Positions 49,838 through 60,200 of a stretch of DNA of 64,000 nt are shown piece after piece (position 1 is the stretch's first letter; each line of letters opens with the position of its first letter). Source of the DNA: Phylloscopus collybita (lineage: Eukaryota; Chordata; Aves; Passeriformes; Phylloscopidae). Made by a program: the position numbers and the translations under genes. Below the pieces are notes generated by a model. It was not told the origin of the DNA. It saw nothing but the letters and a program-made list of their open reading frames with translations, and made no database searches. The stretch spans positions 19,935,001 to 19,999,000 of the forward strand of contig JAJNNQ010000004.1 in NCBI GenBank assembly GCA_027886175.1, in the 5' to 3' direction.

Positions 49838-49855
49838 AGGGGCCCTGCCTCTAGC
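49833..49855 (+). promoter_or_regulatory. Hairpin enclosing the gag UAG stop; likely readthrough element
   Basis: GCTAGAGG at 49833-49840 pairs perfectly with CCTCTAGC at 49848-49855 around a 7-base loop (GGCCCTG). The gag stop UAG at 49835-49837 is inside the stem. Gag and pro-pol are in the same frame, and pro-pol has no ATG near its beginning. Suppression of the UAG, as known for gammaretroviruses, is therefore the simplest way to make Pol. The structure is seen; its role is inferred. Confidence 0.65.
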
Positions 49856-52800
49856 CAGGTAGAGGAAAGGGATAATCGGATCTATTGGACTGTGTGGATC
49901 CGATGGCCTGGCACATCTGACCCACAAAAATACACGGCTTTGGTTGACACTGGTGCCCAATGTACCCTGATGCCATCAGGGTATGTAGGAACAGAACCCA
50001 TTTCTATTTCTGGAGTGACAGGAGGGTCCCAGCAGCTGACTGTAGTGGAGGCCGAAGTGAGTTTAACTGGGAATGGGTGGCAGAAACACCCCATTGTGAC
50101 TGGCCCAGAGGCCCCGTGCATCCTCGGCATAGACTATCTCAGAAATGGATATTTCAAAGACCCAAAAGGATATCGTTGGGCTTTTGGAGTAGCTGCTGTA
50201 GAGACGGAAGAGATCAAACAACTGAATACCTTGCCTGGTCTCTCAGATGACCCTTCTGCTGTGGGACTGCTAAGAGTTGAAGAACAACAGGTACCAATTG
50301 CCACAGCAACAGTGCACCGTCGGCAATACCGCACTGACAGAGACTCTGTGACCCCGATCCATGAGATGATTCGTAAACTGGAGAGCCAAGGGGTGGTCAG
50401 TAAGGCTCATTCGCCTTTTAACAGCCCCATCTGGCCTGTGCGTAAGCCCAGTGGGGAATGGAGACTGACTGTAGATTATCGTGGTCTGAATGAGGTCACG
50501 CCACCACTGAGCGCTGCTGTGCCAGACATGTTGGAGTTGCAGTATGAGCTGGAGTCCAAGGCAGCAAAGTGGTACGCGACCATTGACATTGCCAATGCCT
50601 TCTTCTCCATTCCTGTGGCAGCAGAGTGCAGACCCCAGTTTGCTTTCACCTGGAGGGGTGTGCAGTACACCTGGAATCGGCTGCCCCAGGGGTGGAAGCA
50701 CAGTCCCACCATCTGCCATGGACTGATCCAGGATGCACTGGAAAAGGGTGAGGCTCCGGACCATCTACAGTACATAGATGACATCATTGTGTGGGGGAAC
50801 ACGGCAATGGAAGTCTTTGAGAAAGGAGAGAAGATCATCCAAATTCTCCTGGAAGCCGGTTTTGCCATCAAGAAGAGCAAAGTCAAGGGACCTGCCCAAG
50901 AGATCCAGTTCCTGGGAGTGAAGTGGCAAGATGGACGGCGTCAGATTCCCACTGAGGTCATCAATAAGATCACTGCCATGTCCCCACCAACCAACAAGAA
51001 GGAAACACAAGCTTTCCTAGGGGCCATTGGCTTTTGGAGGATGCACATCCCTGAGTACAGTCAGATTGTGAGCCCTCTCTACCTGGTTACCCGCAAGAAG
51101 AACGATTTCCACTGGGGCCCTGAACAGCAACACGCCTTTGCCCAGATCAAGCAGGAGATCGCTCATGCGGTAGCCCTTGGCCCAGTCAGGACGGGACCAG
51201 AGGTAAAGAACGTGCTCTACTCTGCAGCCGGGAGCCATGGTCTGTCCTGGAGCCTGTGGCAGAAGGTGCCAGGTGAGACTCGAGGCCGGCCACTGGGATT
51301 CTGGAGCCGAAGCTACAGAGGGTCTGAAGCCAACTACACTCCCACAGAGAAGGAGATCTTGGCCGCCTACGAAGGAGTTCAAGCTGCCTCAGAGGTGATT
51401 GGCACTGAAGCACAACTCCTCCTGGCACCCCGACTACCGGTGCTGGGGTGGATGTTTAAAGGAAAGGTTCCCTCCACCCACCATGCCACCGATGCTACAT
51501 GGAGCAAATGGATCGCCCTCATCACTCAGCGCGCCCGTATTGGTAACCCGAATCGCCCTGGGATTTTGGAAGTAATCACCAACTGGCCAGAAGCTGAGAA
51601 CTTCAGTCTCACTGACGAAGAAGAACAAGTAACCCGGGCTGAAGAAGCTCCACCATACAACCAACTGCCAGCAGAAGAAACACGCTACGCTCTTTTCACT
51701 GATGGTTCCTGTCGCATCGTAGGGATGAACCGGAAGTGGAAAGCAGCCGTATGGAGCCCCACAAGACAAGTTGCACACGCCACTGAAGGAGAAGGTGGGT
51801 CAAGCCAGCTTGCTGAACTCAAAGCTGTTCAATTGGCCCTGGACATTGCTGAAAGAGAGAAATGGCCGAAGCTCTACCTCTACACTGATTCGTGGATGGT
51901 GGCTAATGCTCTGTGGGGCTGGCTGGAAAGGTGGAAAAAAGCCAACTGGCAGCGTAGGGGAAAACCAATCTGGGCTGCTGATGAGTGGAAGGACATTGCC
52001 ATCAGGGTAGGGAAACTACCTGTGAAAGTCCGTCATGTGGATGCCCATGTCCCCAAGAGTCGGGCTAATGAGGAGCACCGGAACAACGAGCAAGTAGATC
52101 AAGCTGCGAGGATAAAGGTATCCAAGGTAGACTTGGATTGGCAACACAAGGGAGAGTTGTTCCTAGCTCGGTGGGCCCATGATGCTTCAGGTCATCAGGG
52201 CAGAGATGCCACCTATAAGTGGGCACGAGACCGAGGGGTGGATCTAACCATGAACAGTATTTCACAGGTTATCCACGACTGTGAGACGTGTGCTGCCATC
52301 AAGCAGGCCAAGCGGGTGAAGCCCCTCTGGTACGGTGGACGGTGGTCCAAGTACAAGTATGGGGAGGCCTGGCAGATTGATTACATCACTCTGCCCCAAA
52401 CCCGCCAAGGCAAGCGCTATGTGCTGACCATGGTGGAAGCCACCACTGGGTGGCTGGAGACCTATCCTGTGCCTCATGCCACCGCCCGGAACACCATCCT
52501 GGGCCTGGAAAAACAAGTCCTGTGGAGACATGGCACCCCTGAGAGGATTGAGTCGGACAACGGGACTCATTTCAAGAACAGCCTCATAAACACCTGGGCT
52601 AAGGAACACGGCATTGAATGGATATATCACATCCCTTATCATGCACCAGCTGCCGGGAAAGTTGAATGGTGCAATGGACTGCTTAAGACCACCCTGAAAG
52701 CACTTGGCGGGGGGACCTTCAGAAATTGGGAAGTGAACTTAGCAAAGGCCACCTGGATGGTCAACACCCGAGGGTCTATTAATCGAGCTGGTCCTGCCCA

Positions 52801-53020
52801 CTCTACCCCTTTGCACACAGTGGATGGAGACAAAGTCCCTGTAGTACATATGAGAGGTATCTTAGGAAAGACTGTTTGGGTAAACCCCACCTTGGGCAAA
52901 GGTGAACCCACCCGTGGGATTGTTTTTGCTCAAGGACCTGGTAACACTTGGTGGGTGATGCAGAAAGATGGGAAAACCAGTTGTGTACCACAGGAAAACC
53001 TAATCCTAAGTGAGAACTGA
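49838..53020 (+). CDS. pol: Protease-reverse transcriptase-RNase H-integrase polyprotein, intact
   Basis: The frame runs unbroken for 1060 codons after the gag UAG. It has no ATG near its beginning, so it is presumably made as a Gag-Pol readthrough product. Counting from 49838, the aspartic protease has DTGA at 37-40 and an ILGIDYL block further on. The reverse transcriptase has LPQGW and the catalytic YIDD at 312-315. RNase H has D622, E660, D684 and D754. Integrase has zinc-binding H781, H786, C815 and C818 and the catalytic triad D848, D907 and E943, with 35 residues between the last two. The frame ends soon after the integrase C-terminal domain, with no dUTPase. All key residues are present and no frameshift or stop is seen. 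The protein would copy the RNA and insert the cDNA. Confidence 0.93.
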   Translation, partial: RGPASSQVEERDNRIYWTVWIRWPGTSDPQKYTALVDTGAQCTLMPSGYVGTEPISISGVTGGSQQLTVVEAEVSLTGNGWQKHPIVTGPEAPCILGIDYLRNGYFKDPKGYRWAFGVAAVETEEIKQLNTLPGLSDDPSAVGLLRVEEQQVPIATATVHRRQYRTDRDSVTPIHEMIRKLESQGVVSKAHSPFNSPIWPVRKPSGEWRLTVDYRGLNEVTPPLSAAVPDMLELQYELESKAAKWYATIDIANAFFSIPVAAECRPQFAFTWRGVQYTWNRLPQGWKHSPTICHGLIQDALEKGEAPDHLQYIDDIIVWGNTAMEVFEKGEKIIQILLEAGFAIKKSKVKGPAQEIQFLGVKWQDGRRQIPTEVINKITAMSPPTNKKETQAFLGAIGFWRMHIPEYSQIVSPLYLVTRKKNDFHWGPEQQHAFAQIKQEIAHAVALGPVRTGPEVKNVLYSAAGSHGLSWSLWQKVPGETRGRPLGFWSRSYRGSEANYTPTEKEILAAYEGVQAASEVIGTEAQLLLAPRLPVLGWMFKGKVPSTHHATDATWSKWIALITQRARIGNPNRPGILEVITNWPEAENFSLTDEEEQVTRAEEAPPYNQLPAEETRYALFTDGSCRIVGMNRKWKAAVWSPTRQVAHATEGEGGSSQLAELKAVQLALDIAEREKWPKLYLYTDSWMVANALWGWLERWKKANWQRRGKPIWAADEWKDIAIRVGKLPVKVRHVDAHVPKSRANEEHRNNEQVDQAARIKVSKVDLDWQHKGELFLARWAHDASGHQGRDATYKWARDRGVDLTMNSISQVIHDCETCAAIKQAKRVKPLWYGGRWSKYKYGEAWQIDYITLPQTRQGKRYVLTMVEATTGWLETYPVPHATARNTILGLEKQVLWRHGTPERIESDNGTHFKNSLINTWAKEHGIEWIYHIPYHAPAAGKVEWCNGLLKTTLKALGGGTFRNWEVNLAKATWMVNTRGSINRAGPAHSTPLHTVDGDKVPVVHMRGILGKTVWVNPTLGKGEPTRGIVFAQGPGNTWWVMQKDGKTSCVPQENLILSEN

Positions 53021-53085
53021 GTGTGAGGGTTCATTCTGTATAGTGGAGTTTATTAATTTAGGTATGATACAGATGGTAATAGAAT

Positions 53086-53096
53086 AAGGGGTGGAA
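53086..53096 (+). promoter_or_regulatory. Polypurine tract before the 3' LTR
   Basis: AAGGGGTGGAA, with a single T, lies three bases before the 3' LTR and is the only purine-rich stretch in the expected position for plus-strand priming. Confidence 0.65.
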
Positions 53097-53099
53097 CGT

Positions 53100-53831
53100 T
53101 GTCTTGGGTTGTGGAGCCGGGTTTTGTATATTCTATTTACATCTGTTTTGGGGCCTGATGACCCACCTTGATAGGCCATTGTTACCTTCCCCAGCCTGTG
53201 CGGTGCATTTGCATTTCTATACATCTCATGCCCTGGCGGTGGGGGTGGGGGGGAGGGGGGGGTGGCCGGGGGTTGGCGGTTCGGCCCTGCTGCAGGAGTG
53301 GTTCGGCCCTGCTGCAGGAGTGGTTCGGCCCTGCTGCAGGAGTGGTTCGGCCCTGCTGCAGGAGCGGGGTGCTCGGCGCTTCCTTCGCGCGGTGTGGCAA
53401 GAGCTTCTTTGTCTCCTGTGCTCGTCATCCTGTCTCCCTCCTGGCCGTCCCTGAACTGGTTTCTTCGCAGAATCATCTCTGCTCCAACAGGATCACGTCT
53501 GCCACTCCAGAAGTGTTTGGACTGTTTACGTTTGGACTGTTATCAACATCCTGAATCACAGGGTCAGATTGAAACTCTGACTTTGTCAGGGTTTTCTTCT
53601 AAAATTATTGTTTATTTGTTTATTTGTTTGGTTGGTTGGGTGGTTTTGTTTCCTATCATATTTGTATTGTTAAACCTCCTAGTAAAGAACTGTTATTCCT
53701 ATTCCCAACATCTTTGCCTGAAAGCCCTTGATTGCAAAATTATAATTCGTCGGGGTGCGAGGGGTTGGTATTCTCCATCCTAGGGGAACCTCAGTTTCCC
53801 TGGCAGATACCTGTCTTTCCAAACCAAGACA
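53100..53831 (+). repeat. 3' LTR of the ERVL provirus
   Basis: The sequence is 732 bp and reads the same as the 5' LTR at 47256-47987. It includes the octamer (53207-53214), the G-rich tract (53241-53272), the four 22-bp repeats (53278-53365) and AGTAAA (53681-53686). Confidence 0.95.
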
Positions 53832-53836
53832 CAGGC
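53832..53836. repeat. Target-site duplication, right copy (CAGGC)
   Basis: It matches 47251-47255 exactly and directly follows the terminal CA of the 3' LTR. Confidence 0.9.
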
Positions 53837-54125
53837 AAAGACACCTGGATGCCCAGTCCTGTACCTCAAAACCTGCTGCAAATTTCATTGAGCAAGGTGC
53901 CAAAAAGCCCACCTAGACCATTCAGTACTTAAAAGACTGCACAGAACTTCACAGTGCTTTTTTGGACTGCCCTAGCCAGTGCAAGAGTTCTCTCTGCAAT
54001 GTGTTTGGCTTATTTTTTTTGTTTGTTTTTTTGTTTGATACTGTTTCTTATTTTTGTCATTATTAAACATTTTCTTTTACAAAGCATGTCTAGAGAAGTT
54101 TTCTCACTATTATTTTAGGCCATTT
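53837..54125 (+). mobile_element. Old LTR-like repeat, right part, split by the provirus
   Basis: The sequence continues the repeat interrupted at 47255. It shares with copy 1 (11880-12330) a TTATTAAAC block followed by TTTTCTTTTACAAAGCATG, comparable to TTTTGCTTTTGCAAGACAT at about 12260. The right edge is approximate. Confidence 0.45.
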
Positions 54126-54558
54126 CTCTGCCAGGGCTGGCCCCTCAGAGATGAAGGACCTTTGTGGCGTTTATCACATCTGACCCCACGTAAGATTCCA
54201 TCACCTTCCAACTTCGGGTGTTCTGTGAAAATGTCTGGTGGTCCTGGCTGCTGTGGCAGGAGTGGCCTCATCTGGGTTTGGGTGTGCTGCAAGGAGTAAG
54301 GGTTGGTTAAGCCAAGGGATGCAGGGGGCCTTGGCTTTGCCCCCTGCAATTCTTGGGGGTTTATGCTTGGCTGTCTCCAGAGCAGTCTGAGTACAGGCTC
54401 CTGCATTTGCAGAGGGATTGATCAGAGGATTAGAATCAGTAGTGAAGTGATGCAGCTTGGTGAACTATGCAGACATGGCACCTCAGGTCTGAGGTTCACC
54501 TTAATCTACCTGGAGCATCCACTACCCTCATACAATATTTGTAAATGCTGTTGTTGGG
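54126..54558. other. Non-coding DNA with a strong hairpin
   Basis: No gene is recognised. TGCAGGGGGC at 54320-54329 pairs perfectly with GCCCCCTGCA at 54339-54348 around a 9-base loop. Confidence 0.5.
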
Positions 54559-55307
54559 TATCTTGGGTTGCAGAGCCAGGGGTGTGTATTCTATTTCATT
54601 TGTTAAAAGCAGTTGGGGAGATGTTTTTCTTTATCTCTTGTAACTCTGGGGGGAGAGGGGCGGATGCCTTCTGGGCCAGCTGTTCAAACCAGGTGGGGCA
54701 GTGTTCCTTATCTCTGTCACCACCTGTCCTCCCTTCAGGTGAGTATTTTCTAATATTTGCTAATGGACCATTAAGACACCCCTAAAAGCACACAATCCCC
54801 AAAATAGACTATCCACATTCCATCATCCTATTGTGAGATGCTCCACCCAGTAAGGGGAGCCAACCATTCCTACCTGGATAAAACTGAGACACAGGAACAG
54901 GAAGTATCCAGCTTCACCTGGTTCCTGGAGGAAGACTGACCCTTCTCACCATCACTGGACCCTTTTCTACAGGATCATCTCTACTTCACCAGAACCACAT
55001 CTGCCACTCCAGGAGGACTCACTTTTGGACTGCTTCCAACACCCTGACCAACAGGGTGTCAGGTTGTAGCTCTGACTCTGTCAGGGTTTTCCAAAATTGG
55101 TGTTTGTTTGTTTGGGTGGTTTTGTTTTCTACTACATTTGTACTGTTAATATTCCTAGTAAAGAACTGTTATTCCTATTCCCAAATCTTTGCCTGAAAGC
55201 CCTTAATTGCAAAATTATAATTTGGTGGGGGTGAGGGGTTTACTTTCCCCATTCTAAGGGAAACTCCAGCTTTCCCTGGCAGATACCTATCTTTCCAAAC
55301 CAAGACA
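54559..55307 (+). mobile_element. Solo LTR related to the provirus, with TTGGG duplication
   Basis: It starts TATCTTGGGTTG (the TG end is mutated to TA) and ends AAACCAAGACA. Its ends and 3' half match the provirus LTR, but its U3 middle is different and lacks the 22-bp repeats and octamer. It is flanked on both sides by TTGGG (54554-54558 and 55308-55312), so it is a complete solo LTR. Its 3' half is nearly the same as the LTR at 1-261. Confidence 0.92.
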
Positions 55308-56426
55308 TTGGGATTATGACAGACTAGTTCCTCCTGGCTCATTCTTGTCTAGGCAGGGTCAAGCAGTCTTTATTCTCCCGTTAAAAAACCCTCCTAGTAA
55401 AACATGGAAGAGTAATTAAGTATATAGAGCAGATTCCATAAATCTCTTTTCTTTAGGAAGTGCAAACTTTATTTATTAGAAGCACAGCTCTCTGTTCCGT
55501 ATGTGCACCCAGCAGGAGTCTGTACCACATCAGGGGTTGGAGTGTAATTTTGTATTGCAAAGTAATTTAAGCAGGGACACAGAATTTGGTAGTTTCACAC
55601 TTACAAAGGCAGCTAACAGCCTTGCAAAAGAATCTCATTGGCAAAACAATTGATTTCTAACTTCTGGAGGAGAGAACCTTTGCTGCCTAGATCATGTACA
55701 ATAAAACTGACATCTGAGGGTAGAGCAAAAATATGCTCAGCTTTCCTAATCCCTTGGAGGCTTGTGAAATTACTGTCTGAAAACTATAATGAGAATGAGA
55801 TAATTTGTGACATTTCCCTCTGCTGTTAGAAGGTATTGATTTTATGACATTTTCATTTCTTATTATGTATTACGAGCATAAGACACCCGAATGTTAATAT
55901 CAGATGCACAGAATAAACAAGGATGGTGCCAGGTAGCACTTTATTTATTTCAATTATTTTTCAGTTTTATGCTGTAGCTATTTTACCAAATCCCTGCAGG
56001 CTGCTAGCAGATAAACAATCATTCCTAAGCTCTGAGAATTCAGAATTAGAGGAGGCAGCCCATACATAAACTTATTTCTCCCGTGAAGTCTACCAGCCAA
56101 GTAAGATAACTTATCATCACCATGCTGAGTTTTGACCTCCCCTGTTTTATGTAAGATGTTCAATTTTTCAGCCACATTGTCTGTCTAATTTAGACTGTTA
56201 ATGCCTTGGGGTTGTTGTCATCTTCCTCCTCACATAGGAGAGACTTGCTGAAAATACTAATGCACTTACAAGAGATCCAACAGTGTCACTTGCATTCAGC
56301 CCTGCTGCAACTTATTGTCAGGGCTTTATGAAGTAAATCCCCTCTCCCACTGTTGAAACCACCAGGACAAGGTTATGGAGAAGCTGTCTCATCAAGACTC
56401 TCCTGGAATACTTCAAGATTTGTTTG
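55308..56426. other. AT-rich non-coding DNA between two solo LTRs
   Basis: No gene is recognised. Open frames are short and without a known domain. Confidence 0.5.
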
Positions 56427-57214
56427 TGTCTTGGTTTGGGAAGACAGGTATCTGCCAGGGAAAGCTGGAGCTTCCCTTGGAATGGAGAATATAAACCTTT
56501 CACCCCCTCCAAATTATTATAATTTTGCAATTAAGGGCTTTCAGGAAGAGATTTGGGAATAGGAATACCAGTTCTTTACTAGGAATATTAAAAATACAAA
56601 GGTAGTACAAAAACCCCTAAGCAAACAAACAAAAAAACTCTGACAGAGTCAGAGGTACAACCTGACACCCTGTTGGTCAGGGTGTTGGGAGCAGTCCATG
56701 TTAGCCCTCCTGCAGTGCCAGATGTGGTTCTGTTGGAGCAGAGATGATCCTGTAGGAGGGTCCAGTGGTGCTGAGATGGGTCTGGGTTCCTCTGGGAATG
56801 CTGAGCACACAGGCTGCCCTGCTGCTCTGGATCCCAGCTTTGATCCAGGTGGGAATGCTGGGCTCCTCCCCTGGGTGGAGCATCTCCCCATGGGCTGATG
56901 GAATTGTATCAGCCCTGCAGTGAGCCTGGATGGCCCATGGACAGCAGATACCCCTGGAGGGAGGATGGGTCCTGGAAGGGATAAGAACACTGCCCAGCTG
57001 GTTTAACAGCTGCCCATGGACAGAGGCACCTGCCCCCTCCCCCCTGAAGTTATGAGGGATGGGTTATACAAGAGATAAAGAAAAAAAACCAAAACAAAAT
57101 TAACAAACAAAAAAAACCCCCACAACACAACAGCAACAAAAAACCCTCCCCAATCAGTTTTAAGAGCTAGAAAATAGAAAACACATTTTTGGTTATATAT
57201 TGCAACCCAAGAAT
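56427..57214 (-). mobile_element. Solo ERVL-type LTR, minus strand
   Basis: On the + strand it begins TGTCTTGGTTTGGGAAGACA and ends CAACCCAAGAAT, the reverse complement of the ends of the other ERVL-type LTRs here, with the last bases mutated. Flanks GTTTG (56422-56426) and ATTTG (57215-57219) match at four of five bases, consistent with an old target duplication. Internal A/C-rich sequence at about 57079-57150 and the GACAGAGTCAGAG block are shared with the family. Confidence 0.85.
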
Positions 57215-60200
57215 ATTTGACCTCCTAGCTGTGGAATAATGCAATGAGGCCTATAAGAAGCTTTGCTCAAAACTGTTTGGGATCACTGAAAATACATATT
57301 TTGGGTTTCTGGAGAGATCCCTGTGTATCTCCCCTCTGTCCATCATGTCATGATGATGAGCTACACCCAAAGAGTGACTGAGCAAGGTGTGCAGGAGTTC
57401 TGGCAAAAAACTTGTAAGTTTGAAGTGACTATTACCAAACAGAGAGGCAGGGAACAAATTACGTTCCTACAGATAAATGCCCTGTGCAGACTCAGCCATG
57501 GCAGTGCAGTTATGCTCTAAACATGCATGGCAGTAGGAGTCTCACCATGCCCCAGATGCTGCAGAGTCCTGGTTTTGTGCCAGCAATCTGCACATAAGAC
57601 AAGCATTTCTAGTATCTGTGTTTAAGGCCAGCTTGGCGGGGGCTCTGGGCACCCTGCTCTGGTGGAAGGTGTCCCTGCCCACAGCACTCTTGTGCCCTTG
57701 GCAAAGGAGGAACCTGCCCAGGGCTCCCACTTGGCACATCCGTCTCAGCATCCTGGGGGCATGAGCAGTGTGAGGAGAAATATATTTTCTCCTTGGCCAT
57801 CTGCATTTAAATTGATACACTATATCAAAGAGCACAGGCCAACCCAGGAAACAAACAAACAAAAAAAATTATCCTATAGTTGATGGGGATAGAGTGGATT
57901 TTAAGGGCTTGTTTATCTGTTGTTGCACTTTGGTTTGGTTGGGGTTTTTTAAGTTTGCTGTAGGGGAATGCATTGCAAATGGATAATATTGTACAAAAAT
58001 AAGAACTGAGGAGTAAAGAAAAGGAAATTGCTATTTTTATGCCACATGAAGTTGACTAAGTTATAGATATTGTACACGAACTATATTTATATCAAATTTA
58101 TAGAGAGCTTTCTCACAGAACAGGGTAGTGAAGAGAAGAGAAAAACAATATCATAATAAGGTCAGAGCATGAGAGAATAACTGAATTGTCCAGAAAATAA
58201 AGCCACATAGGGATCTCAAAAACTCAAAAACTGGGATATCAAAACTATTCAAAATACCATTCACAAAGTATCCATCCCTTGTGGGCACTTTAAATGATCC
58301 AAGCTTACTTTGTCTGAAATGCAGCTTTTATAAAGAAAATACAAGAACCAGAGAAAAAACTTTCTTTGGATCCTTTAACAATAAGGTCTGAAAAATACAA
58401 TGTTATTGAAATTCTTTTTATGTGTACTTCAGAAACGAAATCATTTTGGATTTCTTTAAAGAAAAGGATTGTGTAGATTTTATCTGACTTACACAGTGTA
58501 ATCATATTTATATCATAATTTTCTGGTTTGTAACAATATCTTTGTAAATATTCAGTTCTCTTTCAGTATAAATACTTCTATTTCTGAGGGTCACAATTTG
58601 ATCTGAGTGCAAATTACTTTAAGCAGCAGGGGGCCAAGCTATAGATATGTATTCAGATTTGGACACAGCTACCAAAGTGGAATATTTAAATGTTCAGAGA
58701 GAGTTTTCATGTTGTCATGGAGCTGGAGATCAAAAACCATCAAACACACACAAATTCCACATTGCACTTTCAGAAGGAGACACCAAGAGAGAAAAAGAAG
58801 GAAAGAGAAGGAAAAAGAAGAAATAATGTTTATGTGCATTTCTTAGCTGGAGTTTCTCTCTAATAACACAGTAGTTAGTTTGAGCTTGTCTTGCACACGC
58901 TCAGCAAGGAGTATTCGATTTTTATAATTTTAGTCTAATGTTGTTTTCTTCCTACATGGGGAATGCAAATATCCAACCCTTGTGTGTTAAAGGGGTTTGC
59001 CTCCACATCCCTCTGGGTTCTCTCCATAGACCTTAGCAGAAATCTCAAAGAATTGCTGAGAGTCACATTTGGAAAAGTTACCGGATCTGGGGGGAATGAG
59101 GGAAGAACAACAGATGAGTTAGTTATCATTCCAGTGGTAAAAAACCTAATGGGAATTCGTAGTCCTTGGCCAGTGAGGAATCCTCAGGGGAAACCTGCAG
59201 CTGCCTGGTGATGGAAATAAATATTGATTAATTAATGCCCTTTTGCATTAATTGATATTGCATCAATCCAGGCATCAATCATTTATATCTCCCTTCTATG
59301 ATATCTTTCTGTGTCAGATCTGTGTGCAGCTCTGCTCCTATGGATAGTGGAGAGAACAAGAACTTCTGCCCTAACTCTACTGGAAAAACCCCTTATGCCC
59401 CAAAATGTATTCAGAGTAATTTCCAGTCTTGAAATTAGTTCTGTGTGTCTGGTTCCTGGCAGGAATTACCAGGAGTGTCTCAGAGAATCCCTCTTTAGTG
59501 GCAGGCTGATTGACCAGATCTCTTTTCACTTATTGTGAGACTCTAATGTGGAATTTAAAATTTTCAAATACAGAGATATAAAGCAAAAACTCAAACAAAA
59601 TGGAAAACAGTGCTTAATATAGGATAAATCCCAAATTCAGAGACATTATCTAATTAACTAATACTCCTAAAGCATTATTGCTATTCCTCTCATCAAGAAG
59701 GGATGGAAGCAAGTTCTGCAAAAGGAGCAGCCTGGGATCTCTGGGAATGGGTCTCTAATTCCATGGTGGAACTCAGAGGTGGCAGAGAGGAAGCAAAGAC
59801 AAAGGTTTTTATGAAAGTAACACCTATTAGGAACATCAATATGTCAAAGTAGAACAAGAGAATCGTTTCCTCCAATGGTAAAAGGAAAAAGCTTTGCCTG
59901 AAAAAGTGTGAGAGAAAAGCACCCTGAGGTAAAGGAGTGTGGATTTGGAAATTATTTGCCACTTTAGATGATTTCAGCAGCCTTTTAGTTTGATCTCTTG
60001 AGAGTATTTGAAGCTAAATGTTTTGTGCAGGGAATTAAATAGGTTGATTAAGTATATTCTCATCCTCCCACCATGCATCCTGTACATCCCTGTGACAGAC
60101 ACCCTGTGATGGAGAGTTGCTACAGTGCCCAGGTAATAGATGGGATATTGTTTCAGGCCCTGGTGCAACTGGTGTGTGATTATGATCCAGGTTAGCAATC

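Larger units (their letters stand above)
47256..53831 (+). mobile_element. Full-length ERVL-type endogenous retrovirus, coding-intact
   Basis: The element is 6576 bp long. It has 732-bp LTRs with TG...CA ends and a 5-bp duplication, a primer binding site, gag, a UAG-separated pro-pol in the same frame, a purine tract, and nothing else. No envelope and no dUTPase frame exists: only 79 bp separate the pol stop from the 3' LTR. The Gag core segment (tryptophan 298 onward, WLLRVWD) and the 5-bp duplication place it with ERVL (class III) elements. The identical LTRs and unbroken frames indicate a recent insertion. Confidence 0.93.

Noticed and set aside
49844..49859. H-type pseudoknot between the hairpin loop (CCTG) and CAGG directly after the stem
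   Set aside because: With no bases left to cross an 8-bp stem the geometry looks impossible, so only the simple hairpin is claimed.
49892..53020. Independent pol gene starting at 49892
   Set aside because: The codon there is GTG, not ATG, and the frame is open back to the gag UAG at 49835. Pol is better read as a readthrough product.
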